Source: Taklimakanibacter lacteus
Lineage (GTDB): Bacteria > Pseudomonadota > Alphaproteobacteria > Rhizobiales > Aestuariivirgaceae
Assembly: GCA_003576695.1 (NCBI GenBank)
Contig: QOZQ01000005.1
Location: forward strand, 248,001 to 312,000
Length of the DNA: 64,000 nucleotides
Direction of reading: 5' to 3'
The stretch's first letter is position 1; every line of letters begins with the position of its first letter. The notes beneath the pieces are model-generated. The model was not told the DNA's origin, searched no databases, and saw only the letters and a program-made list of their open reading frames with translations. Below are positions 59,700 through 64,000 of this stretch, one piece after another. A program made the position numbers and the translations under genes.

Positions 59700-60644
59700 A
59701 TGGCGCGGCGGCGCGGCGAGAGAGCGACAGAGCATCCCCCGGCGATCGACATCGTCTCGCGCATCCAGCGCATCGAAAGCGAATTATCCCCATCCGAAAG
59801 GCGGGTCGCCGAGATTGTCTGCCGCGATTACGAGGCGGCGACGCGCATGACGATCGCCGATCTTTCCGACAAGGCGAAAGTGAGCCAGCCGACCGTCACG
59901 CGTTTCTGCCGTTCGCTCGGCTGCAGCTCCTTCGCCGATTTCAAGATCAAGCTCGCCACCACGCTCACCGTGGCATCCGCCTATCTCAAATCGGACCGTG
60001 TCTTCGATGACGATGTCGGCCAGCTCGCCCGCACCGTGATGATGCGCGCGGCGACCGCGGTGCGCGAATGCCTCGACCAGCTCGACACCCAGGTCATCGG
60101 GGAGGCGATCGAGGCCCTGGCCAACAGCCGGCGCATCGATCTCTATGGCCAGGGCGGCGGCTCGGCGGCGATGATCGAGGATGCGAAACTGCGCCTGTTC
60201 CGGCTCGGCATTCCGGTCGCGGCCTATACTGACGGGCATCAGCAGCGCATGTCGGCGGCGACGCTCAGGCCCGGCGATGCGGTGCTCGCCATCTCCAATA
60301 GCGGCCGCTCGAAGCCGGTGGTCGAGGCGGTGGAGATCGCACGTTCCTTCGGCGCCCGCACCATCGCCCTGACACGGCCCGGCACGCCGCTGGCGGAGGC
60401 CGCCGACATGCTCATCGCGATCACCATTGCCGAGGGCGACAATGTGCTGGTGCCGACACCGTCGCGCTATGCGCATATGGCTGTGATCGATACGATCGCC
60501 GCCGGCGTCGCCGCCAAGCTCGGCACCAAAGCGCGCGAGTCGCTGCGCCGGGTGCGCTATACGCTGGCCCGCATCGGGGTGGCGATCCCGACGCCGGTGA
60601 CCGATCCGACGCCTTTGATGAAGGATTTCGAGACGCAGGAGTGA
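59700..60644 (+). CDS. MurR/RpiR family transcriptional regulator (HTH plus SIS domain)
   Basis: The 314-residue protein has an N-terminal HTH of the RpiR type (residues 15-90: ELSPSERRVAEIVCRDYEAA, then TIADLSDKAKVSQPTVTRFC) and a SIS sugar-phosphate-binding domain (RIDLYGQGGGSAAMIEDAK near 143, AVLAISNSGRSKPVVEAVEI near 198). SIS domains sense phosphosugars or related acids. It faces the NitT-type operon and is preceded by a palindrome like the known HexR box. A sugar-type effector would fit the Gfo/Idh/MocA and barrel proteins of that operon. Confidence 0.93.
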   Translation: MARRRGERATEHPPAIDIVSRIQRIESELSPSERRVAEIVCRDYEAATRMTIADLSDKAKVSQPTVTRFCRSLGCSSFADFKIKLATTLTVASAYLKSDRVFDDDVGQLARTVMMRAATAVRECLDQLDTQVIGEAIEALANSRRIDLYGQGGGSAAMIEDAKLRLFRLGIPVAAYTDGHQQRMSAATLRPGDAVLAISNSGRSKPVVEAVEIARSFGARTIALTRPGTPLAEAADMLIAITIAEGDNVLVPTPSRYAHMAVIDTIAAGVAAKLGTKARESLRRVRYTLARIGVAIPTPVTDPTPLMKDFETQE

Positions 60645-60731
60645 CAGGGATCCTGCACTCCCTTTGTGAATTCGATTGATTCCAAGAAGTTAGGAAGAGC
60701 CTCGGATTGGCGGCCTTCTCGTATTGTTTTT

Positions 60732-60746
60732 GTTCTTTTATTGTTC
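60732..60746 (+). promoter_or_regulatory. LexA (SOS) box upstream of imuA
   Basis: GTTC at 60732-60735 and GTTC at 60743-60746 are separated by exactly seven bases, the direct-repeat SOS box of Alphaproteobacteria. It lies 12 bases before the imuA ATG, within an AT-rich promoter. It predicts damage-induced expression of the imuA-imuB-dnaE2 cassette. Confidence 0.85.
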
Positions 60747-60758
60747 TATAAATACCCC

Positions 60759-61556
60759 ATGAGTTCCGTACCGGTAACCCTACCTCATTCTGGAAAGCGG
60801 CAGGCCCAGCGACCTGCCAGCCTGGATGATTTGCGCCAGCTTCTCGCCTCGCCGCCCCCGAAATCGCTGAAACGCCCGTGCTTCTCCTTCGAGCTGCCGC
60901 TCGACCGGCATCTGCCCCGGCAAGGCCTGTCGCTCGAAAGCGTGCATGAGATCCATGCCGCCACGCCGGAAGACCAGCCGGCGGCGCTGGGCTTCCTCAT
61001 CGCCCTCATGGCCGCCATCTCTCCCGGCACCGAGCCCCTCTTCATCGTCACGTCGGCGCCAGGACTCCTTTCCACCGGCCGGCTTTACGGCCACGGCCTC
61101 AATATGCTCGGGCTCGATCCCGGCCGCATCACGCTGGTCGAAGCGCGCAACGATATCGAAGCGCTCTGGGCCATCGAGGAAATCCTGCATTCGGGGGCCG
61201 CCCGGATCACGGCCGGCCTCCTCTCGCGATCGCTCGATCTAAAAAAGAGCCAGCGGCTCAGCCTCGCCGCGCGCGAGGCGCGGCGGCCGCTGCTGGTGCT
61301 GCGGCCACCTGATGGGTCGGCCGCGAGCGCCGTCGAAACACGCTGGAGCATTGCGGCGGCACCCGCTCATCGCAGCACCTCCTCAGGCCTCATCGCGCCC
61401 TGCTGGCAGGTGAGGCTCGAGCGGTGCCGCAATGGCTGGCCCGGTGAGTTTGTGTTGGAGTGGCATCATGCGTCGCATCGTTTCGGTCTGGCTGCCGCGC
61501 TGGCCGATCCTGCGCTTCCTGACAGCGCAGGAGGCCGGCAACTCGGTCACGCCTGA
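60759..61556 (+). CDS. imuA: ImuA, SOS mutasome accessory protein (RecA-like)
   Basis: The product is about 265 residues. The N-terminal half has DDLRQLLASPPPKSLKRPCF; the RecA/SulA-like region includes AALGFLIALMAAISPGTEPL, RLYGHGLNMLGLDPGRITLV and ALWAIEEILHSGAARITAGL. ImuA works with ImuB to recruit DnaE2 for translesion synthesis. The start at 60759 lies just after the SOS box. A longer frame begins upstream of the box and would place the operator inside the gene. The 3' end overlaps imuB by about 89 bases. Confidence 0.85.
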   Translation: MSSVPVTLPHSGKRQAQRPASLDDLRQLLASPPPKSLKRPCFSFELPLDRHLPRQGLSLESVHEIHAATPEDQPAALGFLIALMAAISPGTEPLFIVTSAPGLLSTGRLYGHGLNMLGLDPGRITLVEARNDIEALWAIEEILHSGAARITAGLLSRSLDLKKSQRLSLAAREARRPLLVLRPPDGSAASAVETRWSIAAAPAHRSTSSGLIAPCWQVRLERCRNGWPGEFVLEWHHASHRFGLAAALADPALPDSAGGRQLGHA

Positions 61557-63024
61557 CCAGCCTTTCGTTCTCACCGTCGAGGCTTCGGGTGGCCCCCGCA
61601 TCGCCGCCACGAACCCGGCTGCCGAGAGAAACGGGCTCTTCATCGGCCAGACCCTGAGCGATGCGCGCGCCAAGGCCGGCGGCCTTCTGCAAGTGCGCCC
61701 GCTCGAGCCCGAAAATGACGCGCGAGCCTTGCACCGGCTGACACTGTGGGCAACGCGCTACACGCCGGCAGCCGCACCCTGGGGGCCTGAAAATGGCGGC
61801 GATGGCTTCTTCCTCGATATCACCGGCTGCGCCCATCTCTTCGGCGGCGAGGCCGCCTTGCTCGATGACCTCATCACGCGCCTCGGGAAATTCCACCTCG
61901 CGGCACGCTGCGCCATTGCCGGCACGCCGGGTGCCGCCTGGGCGCTCTCGCATCATGCGCCGCATCTGCCGCTCTGCCTCGGCGAGGGAAAGGAAAGAGC
62001 GGCGCTGCGTCCCCTGCCGGTTGCGGCGCTGAGGCTCTGCCCCGACAGCCAGGCGACCTTGCGCCGGCTCGGCTTCAAGCGCATCGGCATGCTGATCGAT
62101 GCGCCGCGCGCGCCCTTCGCGGCACGCTTCGAGAAGGAGCTGCTCATGCGCCTCGACCAGGCGCTGGGCGTCAGGCCCGAGGCCTTGCATTACATCGCGC
62201 CGCCGCCCGTCTATCATGTGCAGCGCTCTTTCCTCGATCCGATCTTCGTGCAGGAGATCATCATCGCGACGGCGCGGAGGCTGGTGGAACGGCTTACCCC
62301 TAAGCTGATCCGCGACGCTGTCGGTATCCGGACTCTCAGGCTTACGCTGCATCGCGTCGATGGCGCCGTCCAGCATCTCGATATCGGCCTTGCCGCGCCG
62401 ACGCGCGATCCCGCCCATATCGCCAGGCTTCTCTCCCTCAAGCTCGACGGCCTGGGGCAAGGGCTTGAGGCCGGTTTCGGCTTCGACTGCATCGGCCTTT
62501 CCGTCACCCTGCCCGAAAAGCTTGCGGCCCGGCAAGGCGATCTCGCTTCGCCGCAAGATGAGGGCCCGACAGCGGAGAAGCAGGCCCTCCTCATCGATGC
62601 GCTGCGCCAGCGCCTGGGTGCGGAAAGTGTCAGGCAGCTTCTCGCCGTTGAAAGCCATATTCCCGAGCGCGCCGGGATTTCCCGCAAGGCGGAGGAGGCA
62701 CAGCCCGCCTGGCCCGAGCCCGATGCGGATGACCCGCGGCCGGTCTTGCTTCTGCCGGAAGCGGAAAGTGCTGAGGTCACCGCCCTCATTCCCGACGGTC
62801 CGCCGCGGCAATTCCGCTGGCGCGGCAAAGCCCACAGCATAATGGTGGCGCAAGGGCCTGAGCGGATCGCCGATGAATGGTGGCGCAGCGACGCAGATGG
62901 CCTGACGCGCGATTATTATTGTCTCGAGAATTCGGCCGGGCAGCGCTTCTGGCTCTATCGCGAAGGCCTTTATGGGCGCGAGACGGCCAGCCCCCGCTGG
63001 TTCGTCCATGGCTTTTTCGCGTGA
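61468..63024 (+). CDS. imuB: ImuB, catalytically inactive Y-family polymerase-like protein
   Basis: The product is about 518 residues and starts MRRIVSVWLPRWPILRFLTA. A real Y-family polymerase has D-x-D-x-F-F here, so the metal-binding residues are absent, as is typical of ImuB. Other family segments are present: DGFFLDITGCAHLFGGEAAL near residue 110 and AARCAIAGTPGAAWALSHHA near 145. ImuB is the hub that links DnaE2 to the beta clamp. It overlaps imuA at the 5' end and dnaE2 at the 3' end. Confidence 0.9.
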   Translation: MRRIVSVWLPRWPILRFLTAQEAGNSVTPDQPFVLTVEASGGPRIAATNPAAERNGLFIGQTLSDARAKAGGLLQVRPLEPENDARALHRLTLWATRYTPAAAPWGPENGGDGFFLDITGCAHLFGGEAALLDDLITRLGKFHLAARCAIAGTPGAAWALSHHAPHLPLCLGEGKERAALRPLPVAALRLCPDSQATLRRLGFKRIGMLIDAPRAPFAARFEKELLMRLDQALGVRPEALHYIAPPPVYHVQRSFLDPIFVQEIIIATARRLVERLTPKLIRDAVGIRTLRLTLHRVDGAVQHLDIGLAAPTRDPAHIARLLSLKLDGLGQGLEAGFGFDCIGLSVTLPEKLAARQGDLASPQDEGPTAEKQALLIDALRQRLGAESVRQLLAVESHIPERAGISRKAEEAQPAWPEPDADDPRPVLLLPEAESAEVTALIPDGPPRQFRWRGKAHSIMVAQGPERIADEWWRSDADGLTRDYYCLENSAGQRFWLYREGLYGRETASPRWFVHGFFA

Positions 63025-63032
63025 GCCGCGCG

Positions 63033-64000
63033 ATGAGCTACGCCGAACTCGCCGTCACCACCAATTTCTCCTTCCTGCGCGGGGCCTCGCATCCCCAGGA
63101 GATGGTCCAGCGCGCCGATGAGCTCGGCCTTGCCGCCATCGGCATTGCCGACCGCAACAGCTTCGCCGGGGTGGTGCGTGCTTATGATGAAGCCCGCAAC
63201 CGCAAAATCAAATATCTGGTCGGCGTTCGTCTTGTCACGCTGGACGGGTTTGAAGCGCTTGCCTATCCGACCGACCGTGACGCCTATGGCCGCCTCTGCC
63301 GCTTGCTGACAGAAGGAAACCGCAAGGCGAAGAAAGCCGAATGCCATATCACTTTCGCCGAGATTTGCGCGGCAAGTGAAGGGCAGATGCTGATCGCTTT
63401 GCCGCCACCCAGGCTCGATCGGGCTTTCCTGTCTCATCTCGCGGAGCTCGCGAAAGCTGCCCCCGAGCGGGTCTTTCTCGGCGCCATCCATCGTCACAGG
63501 GGTGATGAGAAACAATATTTTGCCAGGCTCGCCGAATGCGCCCGCCAGAACCGGACTCCCCTCGTCGCCCTCAATGACGTCCATTATCACGTTCCCGAGC
63601 GGCGGCCGCTTGCCGATGTGCTCACCTGCATCCGCGAGAAATGCACCATCGCGCAGGCAGGCTTCCGGCTCAATGCCAATGCCGAGCGCCATCTCAAGCC
63701 GGCAGAGGAGATGCTGCGCCTCTTTGCCGGCCATGAGGATGCCGTCCGGCGCAGCGTCGGGATCGCCCGAAGCTGCCATTTCTCGCTCGGCGATCTCAAA
63801 TATGAATATCCCGACGAGCCTATACCGCCCGGCAAGACGGCGCAGGAGCATCTGGCCGACCTCGCCTGGGCCGGCGCCAAAAGGCGCTATCCGGATGGCG
63901 TGCCGGACGATGTCACCACGAATATCCATGAGGAATTGCGCATCATCGAAAGCCTCGATTATGCCCGCTACTTCCTCACCGTGCATGATGTCGTCGCCTT
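63033..64000 (+). CDS. dnaE2: DnaE2, error-prone DNA polymerase (C-terminal part beyond window edge)
   Basis: About 322 N-terminal residues are visible. MSYAELAVTTNFSFLRGASH is the PHP domain start of DnaE2/DnaE, followed by AIGIADRNSFAGVVRAYDEA, PLVALNDVHYHVPERRPLAD and a stretch like the PHP exit (HEELRIIESLDYARYFLTVH). DnaE2 performs mutagenic lesion bypass in the SOS response. The ATG is chosen by similarity; a GTG at 63021 overlapping the imuB stop (GTGA) is also possible. The polymerase core is outside the window. Confidence 0.93.
   Translation, partial: MSYAELAVTTNFSFLRGASHPQEMVQRADELGLAAIGIADRNSFAGVVRAYDEARNRKIKYLVGVRLVTLDGFEALAYPTDRDAYGRLCRLLTEGNRKAKKAECHITFAEICAASEGQMLIALPPPRLDRAFLSHLAELAKAAPERVFLGAIHRHRGDEKQYFARLAECARQNRTPLVALNDVHYHVPERRPLADVLTCIREKCTIAQAGFRLNANAERHLKPAEEMLRLFAGHEDAVRRSVGIARSCHFSLGDLKYEYPDEPIPPGKTAQEHLADLAWAGAKRRYPDGVPDDVTTNIHEELRIIESLDYARYFLTVHDVVA

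Overview
This window comes from a GC-rich chromosome of an alphaproteobacterium, most likely a soil- or plant-associated member of the Hyphomicrobiales. The assignment rests on the imuA-imuB-dnaE2 mutagenesis cassette preceded by the alphaproteobacterial SOS box GTTC-N7-GTTC, on the very high density of high-affinity ABC importers with catabolic enzymes, and on dispersed GC-rich intergenic palindromes. No rRNA, tRNA, insertion sequence or CRISPR array was seen.

Layout. (1) 1-8947: a Liv-type (branched-chain amino acid family) importer (livG, binding protein, livF, livH, livM) with a cupin/HTH regulator, an N-formylglutamate amidohydrolase-like enzyme, an aldehyde dehydrogenase, a glutamine-synthetase-like enzyme that runs off the left edge, and a divergent SDR. 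Two near-identical candidate operators tie the locus together. (2) 9027-9921: two small proteins and a strong terminator. (3) 9921-20401: a GntR regulator and a sugar (CUT2) importer whose two permease halves are fused in one protein, followed by an SDR, a 3-hydroxyacyl-CoA dehydrogenase-like enzyme, a beta-keto acid cleavage enzyme and two SMP-30 lactonases. This reads as a complete oxidative route for a sugar or sugar acid. (4) 20504-24231: TetR plus an epoxide-hydrolase-like enzyme, and a TetR/BetI-like regulator plus a class III transaminase. (5) 24320-26440: a less GC-rich islet with two divergent DUF3800 genes around a long inverted repeat. (6) 26440-40711: a LysR gene, a NitT/TauT importer, two SDRs, two ureohydrolases, a PuuE-like deacetylase/amidase, an SHMT-like PLP enzyme, an M20 carbamoyl-amidohydrolase-like enzyme, an M24 hydrolase, a second glutamine-synthetase-like enzyme and a LysE exporter. 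This looks like a pathway for a guanidino, ureido or cyclic-amide compound.

(7) 40762-49753: the most unusual locus. A polyamine-type importer (potABCD-like) is co-directional with a class III transaminase and a small/large gene pair that resembles the two subunits of the iron enzyme N,N-dimethylformamidase; a GntR regulator is divergent. (8) 49896-51572: a frameshifted corA remnant and another transaminase. (9) 51855-60644: a second NitT-type importer operon with a VOC protein, a TIM-barrel-like protein of unknown function, an SDR and two Gfo/Idh/MocA dehydrogenases, facing an RpiR regulator preceded by a HexR-like palindrome. (10) 60759-64000: imuA, imuB and the 5' part of dnaE2.

Taken together the window is a chain of five or six self-contained uptake-and-breakdown modules, each with its own local regulator and usually its own palindromic operator candidate. 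Substrates cannot be read from sequence. The assignments below are family-level unless stated otherwise.
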